From contig NZ_MIGY01000001.1 in assembly GCF_002940665.1 (NCBI RefSeq), positions 248,001 through 312,000 of the forward strand: a stretch of 64,000 nt of DNA. The letters are read 5' to 3'. The position numbers and the translations under genes are program-made. Source of the DNA: Xanthomonas arboricola. GTDB taxonomy: Bacteria; Pseudomonadota; Gammaproteobacteria; Xanthomonadales; Xanthomonadaceae. Below the pieces are notes generated by a model. It saw nothing but the letters and a program-made list of their open reading frames with translations. It did no database searches and was not told where the DNA came from. This document shows positions 20,325 to 29,440 of the stretch, piece after piece (position 1 is the first letter of the stretch; each line of letters opens with the position of its first letter).

Positions 20325-20896
20325 GCTGGAACTGGCGCAGCACCCTGGGCGTGGCGCTGTTTGCCGCCGCAGTGATTTCCGGCTGGTCGGCCTGGCAGCA
20401 GCGCGCGCGCCCGGTTGCCGAGGCGGTGGACGATTCGCGTGCCGACTATGTGCTACGCGACTTCGAACTGATTGCGCTGGACAAGGAAACCGGCAAGGAA
20501 TCGATGACGCTGCGTGCGCCGGAAATGCATCGCAACCGCGCCGATCGCACCTCCGAGGTCACCACCCCGGTGTTCCTGTTGCCCGACAACGCCAATCAAC
20601 CCTGGACACTGCGCTCCAAGACCGGCTGGATCAGCCCCAAAGGCGATGAGCTGCGCCTGCGCGGCGATGTCGAGGGCGACAGCCCCACCGGCGGCGCAAC
20701 CCCACCGACCACGTTCCGCACCCAGAGCCTGGACGTGTTCCCGCAGCAGAATCTCGCCAAGACCGCTGCTCCGGTGAGCATGAGCCGACCGGGTATCATG
20801 CAAAGCGGGGTCGGCTTCGAGGCCGATCTCAAATCACGCCAGTACAAGCTCCTTTCCCAGGTCAAGACCCGTTATGAACCGAATGCTGCCCGCTAA
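20321..20896 (+). CDS. lptC: LPS export protein LptC
   Basis: A 191-residue bitopic inner-membrane protein with one N-terminal TM helix (about 8-26) and a periplasmic beta-jellyroll ('DYVLRDFELIALDKETGKES', 'TLRAPEMHRNRADRTSEV', 'GVGFEADLKSRQYKLLSQVK'). It takes LPS from LptB2FG and passes it to LptA. It overlaps kdsC by 4 nt and lptA by 23 nt, a tightly coupled order. Confidence 0.9.
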   Translation: MSWNWRSTLGVALFAAAVISGWSAWQQRARPVAEAVDDSRADYVLRDFELIALDKETGKESMTLRAPEMHRNRADRTSEVTTPVFLLPDNANQPWTLRSKTGWISPKGDELRLRGDVEGDSPTGGATPPTTFRTQSLDVFPQQNLAKTAAPVSMSRPGIMQSGVGFEADLKSRQYKLLSQVKTRYEPNAAR

Positions 20897-21434
20897 ACTG
20901 GCGTTTGCCGCGCTGCTGCTGCCCGCCCTTGCGTTGGCCAAGACCAGCGATCGCAATCAGCCGATGGCGATCGATTCCAATGCCAACGACTGCAACATGC
21001 TCGACGACAGCGGCAAGTGCCGCTTCAGCGGCAATGTGGTGATCACCCAGGGCACGCTGGAAATCCACGCCGACACCGCCGACATCTTCCAGAAGAACGG
21101 CCAGACCGACCGCGTCGTGCTGACCGGCAAGCAGGCCACGCTGAAGCAGCAGATGGACGACGGCGCGATGATGAACGGCCAGGCCGACAACATCGAGTAC
21201 CAGGTCGCCAACGAAGTCATCGTGCTGACCGGCAACTACAAGGTCGACTCGCCCAAGGGCACCAATGCAGGTCAGCGCATGGTCTACAACACCAAGACCG
21301 GCAACATGCAGAGCGGCGGCGACGGCAGCCGCGTGCGCACCATCATCCAGCCCAAGACCGCGGCGCCGGCAGCAGCAACGCCTGCGGCAACGCCGGCCGC
21401 CAAACCCGCTGCCAAGCCGCAGGGGAAGAAGTAA
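20874..21434 (+). CDS. lptA: LPS transport periplasmic protein LptA
   Basis: A 186-residue protein with a signal peptide (1-22, ending 'ALALA') and an OstA-type jellyroll. '[20 protein letters not shown]', '[20 protein letters not shown]' and '[20 protein letters not shown]' are the repeating beta segments that form the LPS bridge. The tail is Ala/Pro/Lys-rich ('[14 protein letters not shown]') and probably disordered. The start lies inside lptC and the stop shares one base with the lptB start. Confidence 0.92.
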   Translation: MNRMLPAKLAFAALLLPALALAKTSDRNQPMAIDSNANDCNMLDDSGKCRFSGNVVITQGTLEIHADTADIFQKNGQTDRVVLTGKQATLKQQMDDGAMMNGQADNIEYQVANEVIVLTGNYKVDSPKGTNAGQRMVYNTKTGNMQSGGDGSRVRTIIQPKTAAPAAATPAATPAAKPAAKPQGKK

Positions 21435-22153
21435 TGCTGGTCGCCACCGGTCTGCGCAAGAAATACAAGCAGCGCGAAGTGGTCAAGGAATTCGGCCTTA
21501 CGCTCGAGGCCGGCGAAGTGGTCGGCCTGCTCGGCCCCAACGGTGCCGGCAAGACCACCTGCTTCTACATGATCGTCGGTCTGGTCGAGGCCGATGCCGG
21601 GCGTATCGAGCTGGATGGCCGCGATCTCACCGCCGAGCCGATGTACGCACGCGCCAAGCTCGGTGTCGGCTACCTGCCGCAGGAGCCGTCGATCTTCCGC
21701 AAGCTCACCGTGGCCGACAACATCCGCCTGGTGCTGGAGCTGCGCGAGGAACTGGATGGCGACGGCCGCGAGAAGGAACTGGTCTCGCTGCTGGAAGAAC
21801 TGCAGATCACCCACGTGGCCGACCAGCTCGGCGCCAGCCTGTCCGGCGGCGAGCGGCGGCGTTGCGAGATCGCGCGCGCGCTGGCGGCCAAGCCGCGCAT
21901 GATGCTGCTCGACGAACCCTTCGCCGGCGTCGATCCGATTTCGGTCGGCGAGATCCAGCGCATCATCATTCACCTCAAGGAACGCGGCATCGGCGTGCTG
22001 ATCACCGATCACAACGTGCGCGAAACCTTGGGAATCTGCGACCGCGCGTATATTCTCGCCGAGGGGGGCGTGCTGGCGCAGGGGGCACCAGATGCGCTGC
22101 TAGCCAATCCCGACGTCCGTCGCGTGTATCTGGGGGAAACTTTCCGCCTTTGA
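21434..22153 (+). CDS. lptB: LPS export ABC transporter ATP-binding protein LptB
   Basis: A 239-residue ABC ATPase powering LPS extraction from the inner membrane with LptFG (not in the window). Walker A 'GPNGAGKT' (34-41), Q-loop '[14 protein letters not shown]', signature 'LSGGERRR' (about 137), Walker B 'MLLDEPFAG' and the H-loop His in '[10 protein letters not shown]' are all intact. The ATG at 21434 shares its A with the lptA stop TAA. rpoN follows 40 nt later. Confidence 0.95.
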   Translation: MLVATGLRKKYKQREVVKEFGLTLEAGEVVGLLGPNGAGKTTCFYMIVGLVEADAGRIELDGRDLTAEPMYARAKLGVGYLPQEPSIFRKLTVADNIRLVLELREELDGDGREKELVSLLEELQITHVADQLGASLSGGERRRCEIARALAAKPRMMLLDEPFAGVDPISVGEIQRIIIHLKERGIGVLITDHNVRETLGICDRAYILAEGGVLAQGAPDALLANPDVRRVYLGETFRL

Positions 22154-22193
22154 GCGCGTCGCCGCGCCATCGATTCTTCCAGTCAGTGCCCGC

Positions 22194-23633
22194 ATGAAAG
22201 CCCGGCTCCAGACATCGCTAGGACAGCAGTTGGTCATGACGCCTCAGTTGCGTCAGGCGATCAAGCTATTGCAGATGTCCACCACCGAGCTGGAACTGGA
22301 AATCGCCGAAGCGGTGGAGACCAATCCGCTGCTGGAGTGGGCCGACGAGGCCGCGCATGCGGCCAACGAGCTGCCAGTGGAGTTGTCGTCGTCGGCTTCC
22401 ACCGACAACACCCCGCGCGAAGAACCGGCGCCGGCAGAGCGCGACGACGACTGGTCGCAGGACGAGTTGCAGTGGACCGGGTCGGGCAGCGGCGGCAGCT
22501 TCGACGACGACGAGTCCGGCGATGCCGCCGAGCGCGTGGCCGAATCCGAGACGCTGGCCGACCATCTGTTGTGGCAGCTGCACCTGTCGCCGCTGTCGCC
22601 GCGCGACCGCCAGATCGGCGCGCTGCTGATCGATGCGCTGGACGAAGACGGCTACCTGCGCGAGCCGCTGTCGGCCATTCTGGAAACGCTGGCGCTCGGT
22701 GCGGCGGTGGACGAGGCCGAAGTGTTCACCGTGCTGCACCAGATCCAGCGTTTCGACCCGGTCGGCGTGGGTGCACGCAATCTTGGCGAATGCCTGGCAC
22801 TGCAGCTGGCCGTGCTCGATCCGGCCACGCCGGGGCGAGAATTGGCGCTGCAGATCGTGGCCGGCCCGCTGGAGCGCCTGCCACGCAGCGGCGTGGCCGG
22901 TCTGGCGCACGAACTCAAGCGCTCCACCGCCGATGTCGACCAGGCGGTCCAGCTGGTGCGCTCGCTGGACCCGCGCCCGGGCAAGCAGATCGGCGGCCTC
23001 ACCCAGGACACCTACGTGGTGCCGGACTGCGTGATCTGGCGCCAGCGCGGCGTGTGGCGGGCCTCGCTGGCCGGCCGCGCCCAGCCCAAGGTCACCATCC
23101 ACCGCGGCTACGAGAATCTGATCCGCAGTTGCGGCGAGTCCGACGCCGGCTATCTGCGCGGCCAGCTGCAGGAGGCGCGCTGGCTGCTCAAGAGCCTGGA
23201 GGCGCGCGGCGAAACCCTGCTGCGGGTGGTGCGCTGCCTGCTGCAGCACCAGGCCGGATTCCTGGAGTTCGGCGCGCAGGCGCTGCGGCCGCTGACCCTG
23301 CGCGAGATCGCCGGCGAGCTCGGCCTGCACGAATCGACCATTTCCCGCGCGATCGCCCGCAAATACGTGCGTACCCCGCGCGGCACCATCGCGCTACGCT
23401 CGTTCTTCGCCTCCGGCATCGACACCGACAGCGGTGGCGAGGCCTCCAGCACCGCCATTCAGGCCATGATCCGGCGCCTGATCGAGGCGGAAAACCCACG
23501 TAAACCGCTATCCGACGCCAAGTTGGCCGATCTGTTGAAAACGTCCGGCGTACCAGTGGCGCGGCGTACCGTTGCGAAGTATCGTGAGGCCATGAACATT
23601 TCCGCCTCCCACGAACGCGTCCGTATCGCCTGA
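22194..23633 (+). CDS. rpoN: RNA polymerase sigma-54 factor
   Basis: A 479-residue sigma-54. Region I is Gln/Leu-rich ('SLGQQLVMTPQLRQAIKLLQM'), region II is acidic (about 60-115), then a core-binding domain, the helix-turn-helix ('REIAGELGLHESTISRAIARK') and an intact RpoN box 'ARRTVAKYRE' (456-465) for the -24 element. Xanthomonas genomes usually carry two rpoN genes; the lptB-hpf-ptsN context marks the copy often named rpoN2. With bacterial enhancer-binding proteins it should direct flagellar and nitrogen-related promoters. Confidence 0.95.
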   Translation: MKARLQTSLGQQLVMTPQLRQAIKLLQMSTTELELEIAEAVETNPLLEWADEAAHAANELPVELSSSASTDNTPREEPAPAERDDDWSQDELQWTGSGSGGSFDDDESGDAAERVAESETLADHLLWQLHLSPLSPRDRQIGALLIDALDEDGYLREPLSAILETLALGAAVDEAEVFTVLHQIQRFDPVGVGARNLGECLALQLAVLDPATPGRELALQIVAGPLERLPRSGVAGLAHELKRSTADVDQAVQLVRSLDPRPGKQIGGLTQDTYVVPDCVIWRQRGVWRASLAGRAQPKVTIHRGYENLIRSCGESDAGYLRGQLQEARWLLKSLEARGETLLRVVRCLLQHQAGFLEFGAQALRPLTLREIAGELGLHESTISRAIARKYVRTPRGTIALRSFFASGIDTDSGGEASSTAIQAMIRRLIEAENPRKPLSDAKLADLLKTSGVPVARRTVAKYREAMNISASHERVRIA

Positions 23634-23720
23634 CGTTGCACCCACTGCAACGCCGGCCTGCGCCGGGTGAGTCGGATCACCGGAAAGGTTCATTGGCCCA
23701 CCGACCAATGGAGGTATCCG

Positions 23721-24038
23721 ATGCGTATCGAGACGTATGGCCACCAGCTTGAAGTGACCCCCGCGCTGCGGGAGTACGTGGCAAGCAAGCTGCAGCGACT
23801 GCAGCGCCATTTCGACCAGCACTGCGAAGTCCGGACCCAGCTGGCCGTTCGCAAGCCAGACCATCACGTGGTCGCCACCGTCAACCTTCCCGGTCGCACC
23901 CTGCACGCAGATGCCAGCGGCGCCACCATGTATGCCGCCATCGACCTGCTGGTCGACAAGCTCGACCGCCTGGTGCTCAAGCACAAGGAAAAGAAATGTA
24001 ACCACCATGCACGCGAGGTGCGCGACAATCCCGCATGA
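23721..24038 (+). CDS. hpf: Ribosome hibernation promoting factor, short form
   Basis: A 105-residue YfiA/HPF-fold protein ('MRIETYGHQLEVTPALREYV', 'DHHVVATVNLPGRTLHADAS', 'MYAAIDLLVDKLDRLVLKHKEK'). It lacks the C-terminal dimerisation domain of long HPF, so it is the short type that works with RMF-like factors on 100S ribosomes. GGAGG lies about 8 nt upstream of the ATG at 23721. The position between rpoN and ptsN is conserved. Confidence 0.92.
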   Translation: MRIETYGHQLEVTPALREYVASKLQRLQRHFDQHCEVRTQLAVRKPDHHVVATVNLPGRTLHADASGATMYAAIDLLVDKLDRLVLKHKEKKCNHHAREVRDNPA

Positions 24039-24059
24039 CGCTTCCCGCTTGATGCCCTC

Positions 24060-24518
24060 ATGCCTTTAACCGATCTGATGGCGGCCGTGCGCACCGTGGT
24101 GTCGCCGGCCGCCGATCGCGACACCGTCCTGCATGCCGCCGCCGACTTGCTGTCCTGCCGTCAGGCCGGCGCCGACGAGCTGTATGCCAACCTGTGCGAA
24201 CGCGAGGCCCTGGGCAGCACCGCCATCGGCCACGGCATCGCCATCCCGCATGGGCGTTGCCCCAATCTCACCGAACCCCGTGGCGCATTGCTGCGGCTGG
24301 ACACCCCGGTGGCCTTCGGTGGCGATGAGCCGGTGGACCTGATCTTCGCGATGGCGGTGCCTGCGCACTACACCCACCAGCATCTGATGCTGTTGTCGGA
24401 ACTGGCCGAGCGGTTTTCCGATGCGGACTTCCGTCAGCAGTTGCGCGCCGCCCCCAATGCGGACGCCTTGATGGCGCTGCTCACCGACGCACCGCCAGCA
24501 CAGGCCAGCGCCGCATGA
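24060..24518 (+). CDS. ptsN: PTS nitrogen-regulatory EIIA (EIIA-Ntr)
   Basis: A 152-residue EIIA of the fructose/mannitol fold. The phosphorylated His64 sits in 'IAIPHGR', preceded by '[12 protein letters not shown]'. It accepts phosphate from HPr and acts as a regulator, not a transporter. Its stop overlaps the hprK start by 4 nt. With HprK, RapZ, EIIA-Man, HPr and EI nearby it forms the alphaproteobacterial/xanthomonad-type regulatory PTS. Confidence 0.93.
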   Translation: MPLTDLMAAVRTVVSPAADRDTVLHAAADLLSCRQAGADELYANLCEREALGSTAIGHGIAIPHGRCPNLTEPRGALLRLDTPVAFGGDEPVDLIFAMAVPAHYTHQHLMLLSELAERFSDADFRQQLRAAPNADALMALLTDAPPAQASAA

Positions 24519-25465
24519 ATACCAGCATCACCGCACGCGAACTGTTTGACCAGCAGCGCGACAAGCTGGCATTGCGCTGGGTGGCCGGCCACAAAGGCGA
24601 GCATCGCGAGATCGAGGCCGGCAGCAACATTGCGCGCCGCCCGTCGCTGGCCGGCTATCTCAACGTGATCTACCCCAACAAGGTGCAGATCCTGGGCACA
24701 GAGGAGCTGGCCTGGCTGGACTCGCTGGATGCGCGGCAACGCTGGGAAACCATCGAGAAGATCATCCAGGTGCAGCCGTTGGCGCTGGCGATCAGCAAGA
24801 ACCAGTCCTGCCCGGAAGACCTGCGCGCGGCCGCCGACGAATCCAACACGCCGCTGTGGATCTCGCCCAAGCGCGGCCACGAGCTGCTCAATCACCTCTC
24901 CTATCACCTGGCACGCACGCTGGCGCCACGGGTCACCCTGCACGGCGTGTTCATGGAGATCTATTCGATCGGCGTGCTGATCACCGGCGAGGCCGGCTCG
25001 GGCAAGAGCGAGCTGGCGCTGGAGCTGCTCAGCCGCGGTCATCGGCTGGTGGCCGACGACGCGCCCGAGTTCACCCAGATCGCCCCCGACGTGCTCGACG
25101 GCACCTGCCCGGAATTGCTGCAGGACCTGCTGGAAGTACGCGGCCTGGGCGTGTTGAACGTGCGCGACATGTTCGGCGACACCGCGGTGAAGAAGAACAA
25201 GTACCTGCGCCTGATCGTGCACCTGACCCGCCCGATGACCGAGCCCACCCCGTCCGGCTACGAACGCCTGACCGGCGATTCCGGCAGCCGGCATGTGCTG
25301 GATCTGGACGTGCCGCTGATCACCCTGCCGGTGATGCCCGGCCGCAACCTGGCGGTGCTGACCGAGGCCGCCACGCGCCTGCATATCCTGCGCACCAAGG
25401 GCATCGACCCGGCGGCGATGTTCATCGCCCGCCACAGCAACCTGCTGGAGCGACGCACGCCATGA
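24515..25465 (+). CDS. hprK: HPr kinase/phosphorylase
   Basis: A 316-residue bifunctional Ser kinase/phosphorylase. The P-loop is '[12 protein letters not shown]' (about 156-167), the HprK signature is '[18 protein letters not shown]', and the N-terminal domain ends before '[21 protein letters not shown]'. The target Ser46 of HPr is present in this window (27239-27508). HprK next to ptsN and rapZ in a Gram-negative points to regulation of the Ntr phosphorelay rather than classical carbon catabolite repression. Confidence 0.94.
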   Translation: MNTSITARELFDQQRDKLALRWVAGHKGEHREIEAGSNIARRPSLAGYLNVIYPNKVQILGTEELAWLDSLDARQRWETIEKIIQVQPLALAISKNQSCPEDLRAAADESNTPLWISPKRGHELLNHLSYHLARTLAPRVTLHGVFMEIYSIGVLITGEAGSGKSELALELLSRGHRLVADDAPEFTQIAPDVLDGTCPELLQDLLEVRGLGVLNVRDMFGDTAVKKNKYLRLIVHLTRPMTEPTPSGYERLTGDSGSRHVLDLDVPLITLPVMPGRNLAVLTEAATRLHILRTKGIDPAAMFIARHSNLLERRTP

Positions 25466-26334
25466 GTGCCGCGCCCTCCACGTTGATGATCGTGAGCGGG
25501 CTGTCCGGCTCGGGCAAATCGGTCGCGTTGAAGACCTTCGAGGATCTGGACTACTACTGTTCGGACAACCTGCCGGTGGAGCTGCTGCCGGATTTCGTGC
25601 GCAGCCGCCTGCGTGGCAACCCGCTCGGCGATCAGCGCCTGGCGGTGGGCATCGATGTGCGCAGCCGCAGCGATCTGACCCAGCTGGCGCAGTGGCGCCA
25701 GGCTGCGCAGGAATACGGGATCGAGGCGCGACTGCTGTTTTTCGAAGCCAGCGACGAGGCGCTGATCAAGCGCTACGCCGATACCCGCCGCCGCCATCCG
25801 CTCAGCCATCTGGGTCTGGCGTTGCCGGAAGCGATCACCCGCGAACGGCAGCTGACCGAGCCGCTGCGTACGCAGGCCGATGCCATCATCGACACCAGTA
25901 CGCTCAACGTGCACCAGCTGCGTCGCCGCGTGGTCACCGAGTTTGCGCTCGGCACCAGCGACCGGCTGTCGCTGCTGTTCGAATCGTTCGCCTACAAACG
26001 GGGCGTGCCGGCCGAAGCCGACTTCGTGTTCGATGCGCGCGTCCTGCCCAATCCGCATTGGGACCCGGAACTGCGCCCGCTGACCGGCCGCGATGCCGGC
26101 GTGCGCGACTATCTGGACGAGCAACCGGATGTGGTGCGCTACAGCGCGCAGATCGTGGACCTGCTCGATACCTGGCTACCGCGGCTGCGCAACGATACCC
26201 GCAGCTACGTGACCATCGCCTTCGGCTGCACCGGCGGCAAGCACCGCTCGGTGTATCTAGCCGAACGCATGGCGCGGCATGCGCGCGAACAGGGCTGGCC
26301 GGAGGTGGCGACGTTTCATCGCGAGCAGGATTGA
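25462..26334 (+). CDS. rapZ: RNase adapter RapZ
   Basis: A 290-residue P-loop protein. Walker A is '[11 protein letters not shown]' (about 13-23), followed by '[16 protein letters not shown]', Walker B-like '[21 protein letters not shown]' and the C-terminal RNA/ligand domain with '[12 protein letters not shown]'. In enterobacteria RapZ binds GlmZ/GlmY RNAs and glucosamine-6-phosphate to control glmS. No such RNA is seen here. The start overlaps hprK by 4 nt. A heptamer array follows its stop. Confidence 0.93.
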   Translation: MSAAPSTLMIVSGLSGSGKSVALKTFEDLDYYCSDNLPVELLPDFVRSRLRGNPLGDQRLAVGIDVRSRSDLTQLAQWRQAAQEYGIEARLLFFEASDEALIKRYADTRRRHPLSHLGLALPEAITRERQLTEPLRTQADAIIDTSTLNVHQLRRRVVTEFALGTSDRLSLLFESFAYKRGVPAEADFVFDARVLPNPHWDPELRPLTGRDAGVRDYLDEQPDVVRYSAQIVDLLDTWLPRLRNDTRSYVTIAFGCTGGKHRSVYLAERMARHAREQGWPEVATFHREQD

Positions 26335-26853
26335 GGGGCTGTGATTGGGGAATCGGGATTCGGGAATCAGGAATCGTCAAAGCGGTGTAACGCGGCGTGG
26401 AATGTGCGAACGACCACCACATCCGTGCGTCGAAGCATTGTCGCGTGAGTTCTGGCTCTGGCGTCGGGTCCCTGCCCCGGGTTTGCTGTCGATGCTTTGG
26501 TGTTGATGGCCGTTTGGAAGCTACGGGCCACCTTTTGTCGCTGCTGCTTCCCTTGTCTTGCCGCGGGCGCAGATCGATCGGGCAGGCGCAGGCATTGGGC
26601 CTGCAAGAAAAAAACTTTTTTGATCGGTGCATTTCGTCGGCGCGTTCTGGTCGCGCGCTGCAGCGTTCGCTTGTGATGCGGTTCGCATCGGGAGACTGCG
26701 CACGTCACGATCACCGCCACGCCGGCAGCAACGCGCTTGCTGCGTGCATTGCACGCGACACACCGCAGCGGTCTTAAACGGCTATTCATTTCGCAACACA
26801 TCGGTGCCGGCAAACGCTATCGCGCGGTCATGCCGACCTGTTAACGTTTCGGC
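26335..26853. other. Intergenic region between rapZ and the EIIA-Man gene
   Basis: About 520 nt with no convincing gene. It holds the heptamer array (26348-26375) and an A7/T6 palindrome (AAAAAAACTTTTTT near 26607-26620) that could act as a transcription pause or terminator. The promoter for EIIA-Man-ptsH-ptsI presumably lies here, but I cannot mark it. Confidence 0.6.
26348..26375 (+). repeat. Four-unit heptamer array (GGGAATC type)
   Basis: Units read GGGAATC, GGGATTC, GGGAATC and AGGAATC in exact 7-nt register, starting 14 nt after the rapZ stop codon. Another four-unit heptamer array of different sequence follows the MFS gene at 57845. Confidence 0.8.
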
Positions 26854-27246
26854 ATGGCCTGTGGCATTCTCCTCATTACTCATCCCGGCATCGGCGCGGC
26901 GTTGTTGCACGTGGCGACGGGGCTGTTGCGGCAGTTGCCGCTGAAGACCGAAGCGTTCGATGTGCCGCTCGATGCAGACCTGGACGCATTGCTGCCCCAG
27001 GCTTCGTCGGCGATGCGACGGGTCGACAGCGGCGACGGCGTGCTGGTCATGACCGACCTGTACGGCGCCAGCCCCAGCAATCTCGCCAGCCGGTTGGCAA
27101 AGCTCGGCACGCCGGTCCGCCGGGTGTCCGCACTCAGCCTGCCGATGCTGTTGCGGGTGATGAACTACCCCGAACAAGGATTGCAGGAGCTACCCGCCAC
27201 CGCGGCGGCAGGCACCCGCAACGGAGCGATCATCGACGATGCTTGA
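26854..27246 (+). CDS. PTS EIIA component, mannose family (orphan)
   Basis: A 130-residue EIIA-Man-fold protein: 'GILLITHPGIG' with the phospho-acceptor His10, then 'DGVLVMTDLYGASPSNLAS' and 'VSALSLPMLLRVMNY'. No EIIB, EIIC or EIID partner is encoded in the window, so it should be a regulatory phosphate acceptor like the alphaproteobacterial EIIA-Man (ManX/PtsM). Its stop overlaps the ptsH start by 8 nt. Confidence 0.9.
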   Translation: MACGILLITHPGIGAALLHVATGLLRQLPLKTEAFDVPLDADLDALLPQASSAMRRVDSGDGVLVMTDLYGASPSNLASRLAKLGTPVRRVSALSLPMLLRVMNYPEQGLQELPATAAAGTRNGAIIDDA

Positions 27247-27508
27247 ACGCGAACTCATAGTTTCCAATCGACTCGGACTGCATGCGCGGGCAACCGCCAA
27301 GCTGGTGCAGACGCTGTCGTCCTATCGCAGCAACGCCACCCTGGCGGCCAAGGGCCGCGAGGTGAATGCCAAGAGCATCATGGGCGTGATGCTGCTGGCC
27401 GCCGGCCAGGGCACCAGCGTGGTGGTGCGGCTGGATGGCGAGGACGAGGCGCAGGCCCTGCAGGCGCTGGTGGATCTGTTCGAGCGTCGTTTCGACGAGG
27501 ACAGCTGA
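27239..27508 (+). CDS. ptsH: Phosphocarrier protein HPr
   Basis: An 89-residue HPr. The EI phosphorylation site His15 lies in 'RLGLHARAT' and the HprK site Ser46 in 'NAKSIMGVM', both at canonical positions. It passes phosphate from EI to EIIA-Ntr and EIIA-Man. Having both sites with hprK encoded 2 kb away supports dual control. It overlaps the EIIA-Man gene; ptsI starts 58 nt downstream. Confidence 0.95.
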   Translation: MLERELIVSNRLGLHARATAKLVQTLSSYRSNATLAAKGREVNAKSIMGVMLLAAGQGTSVVVRLDGEDEAQALQALVDLFERRFDEDS

Positions 27509-27566
27509 GCATGTGCTGCGTCGGTGCGGGGCTGACCGACAGGGCGCGGCCGCGCCCGGGCCGCGC

Positions 27567-29297
27567 ATGAGCATGCGTTTGCGTGGACACGCCGCCTCGC
27601 GCGGCAACGCGCTCGGACGCGCGCGCGTGCGCCAGAGCCACACGCTGGAAGTGGCCGAACAGCGCGTGCCCGCCAGCCAGGTGGAAACGCAGCTGCAGCG
27701 TCTGCATGTGGCAATCGAGGCGGCACGCACCGAGATGCAGCAGCTGCGCGATCGCCTGCATGGTGCGCTTGCGCGCGAGGTCGGCGAATTCCTCGAACTG
27801 CATGCGCTGCTGCTCGACGACCCGGAGCTGTTGCAAGGCCTGGACGAGTTGATCCGTACCCACCGTTACAGCGCCGACTACGCCCTGCGCGTGCAGCGCG
27901 ACCGGCTGGCGGCGGTGTTCGACGGCATGGAGGACGCCTACCTCAAGAGCCGCATGGACGACCTGGATCACGTCATCGGTCGCATCCATGCGTTCTTGCA
28001 CAAGCGCGCGCCCGACCTCAAGGGCGTGGCCGGAGAAATCCTGGTCTGCGACAACGTGGCACCGTCGGAGCTGGCGCAACTGCAGGCGCAAGGGGTGGTC
28101 GGCATCGTCACCACTGCCGGCAGCGCGCTGTCGCATAGCGCGATCCTGGCGCGCAGCCTGCACCTGCCGTTGGTGGTGGGTGTGAGCGATGCGGTACAGC
28201 GGATCGACGATGGCGATGTGTTGATCGTCGATGCCGGTTCCGGCCAGGTGATCGTCGATCCCAAGCCCGAGCATCTGCGCGACTACCGCGAGCGCCTGCG
28301 CGCGCTGGCCAAGGAACAGCGCGAACTCGGCCGGCTGCGCTCCAAACCCACGCGCACGCGCGACAACGTCGATATCACGTTGCTGGCCAATGCCGAATCG
28401 CTGGAGGACGTGGCGAAGGCGCACGCGCTCGGTGCCAGCGGCCTTGGCTTGTACCGCACCGAATTCCTGTTCCTGCAGCGCAACGAGCTGCCGGGCGAGG
28501 AGGAACAGTTCCACACTTATCGCGACACCGTACTGGGCATGAGCGGCCGCCCGGTCACTATCCGCACCCTGGATCTGGGCGCCGACAAGGCCGACCGCAC
28601 CGGTCTGACACTGAGCGATGAGGACAATCCGGCGCTGGGTCTGCGTGGCGTGCGGTTGTCGCTGGCCCGCCCTGCGGTGGCGCAGGCGCAGTTGCGCGCG
28701 ATCCTGCGCGCCTCCGGCTACGGGCCGGTGCGCATCCTGGTGCCGATGGTCAGCGGCCGCGAGGAAGTCCAGCTGCTGCGCCGGCAGATCAAGAAACTGG
28801 CCGCGCAATTGCGCGAGCAAGGCCACGAGATCGCAGAGCACATTCCGCTCGGCGCGATGATCGAAGTGCCGGCTGCGGCCCTGGCGCTGGACTGCTTTAT
28901 CGACGACATCGATTTCCTGTCGATCGGCACCAACGATCTGGTGCAGTACCTGCTGGCGGTGGATCGCAATAACGAGGCATTGGGCGAGTTGTATTCGCCG
29001 TTGCATCCTGCGGTGCTGCGCCTGATCGCACAGGTGATCGCCACCGGGCGCGCGTATGCCAAGCCGGTGGCGGTGTGCGGCGAGATCGCGGGCGACCCGC
29101 GCTTCGTGCCGATGTTGCTGGCCTTGGGGCTCACCGAGTTCAGCCTGCATCCGGCCACGTTGCTGGAAGTGCGCCGTGCGGTGCGCGACATCCACCTGGG
29201 CGAGTTGCGCGTGCAGGGCGACAAGCTGCTGCGCGCGCGCGACCGCAAGGGCATCGAGAAGTGGCTGGCCACTGTCGCGCAGGGCCTGGCGCGCTGA
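27567..29297 (+). CDS. ptsI: Phosphoenolpyruvate-protein phosphotransferase (enzyme I)
   Basis: A 576-residue EI. The N-terminal HPr-binding helical domain is followed by phospho-His190 in 'AGSALSHSAILARSL'. The PEP-binding barrel has 'YRTEFLFL', 'RTLDLGADK', 'GTNDLVQYLLAVDR' and the proton-donor Cys in 'VCGEIAGDP'. The residue two before the catalytic His is Leu where most EIs have Thr, a mild variant. The start at 27567 matches the normal N-terminus. The gene closes the EIIA-Man-ptsH-ptsI run. Confidence 0.95.
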   Translation: MSMRLRGHAASRGNALGRARVRQSHTLEVAEQRVPASQVETQLQRLHVAIEAARTEMQQLRDRLHGALAREVGEFLELHALLLDDPELLQGLDELIRTHRYSADYALRVQRDRLAAVFDGMEDAYLKSRMDDLDHVIGRIHAFLHKRAPDLKGVAGEILVCDNVAPSELAQLQAQGVVGIVTTAGSALSHSAILARSLHLPLVVGVSDAVQRIDDGDVLIVDAGSGQVIVDPKPEHLRDYRERLRALAKEQRELGRLRSKPTRTRDNVDITLLANAESLEDVAKAHALGASGLGLYRTEFLFLQRNELPGEEEQFHTYRDTVLGMSGRPVTIRTLDLGADKADRTGLTLSDEDNPALGLRGVRLSLARPAVAQAQLRAILRASGYGPVRILVPMVSGREEVQLLRRQIKKLAAQLREQGHEIAEHIPLGAMIEVPAAALALDCFIDDIDFLSIGTNDLVQYLLAVDRNNEALGELYSPLHPAVLRLIAQVIATGRAYAKPVAVCGEIAGDPRFVPMLLALGLTEFSLHPATLLEVRRAVRDIHLGELRVQGDKLLRARDRKGIEKWLATVAQGLAR

Positions 29298-29440
29298 GCG
29301 ATCGCGTCATCGCGCGGGCGATGTTCGAGCGCGTTGCGAGCGGCACTGTAGGTTTCGTCACCATGCGCAAGCGATAATGCCGTGCTGATTCAGCAGCGCG
29401 TCTTCCATCGGGACGTGTCCACTCTTCCAGGGAGCCGCGC

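Noticed and set aside
23634..23720. Possible sigma-54 promoter between rpoN and hpf
   Set aside because: TTGGCCC-type words occur, but no TGGCA-N7-TTGC with the right spacing.
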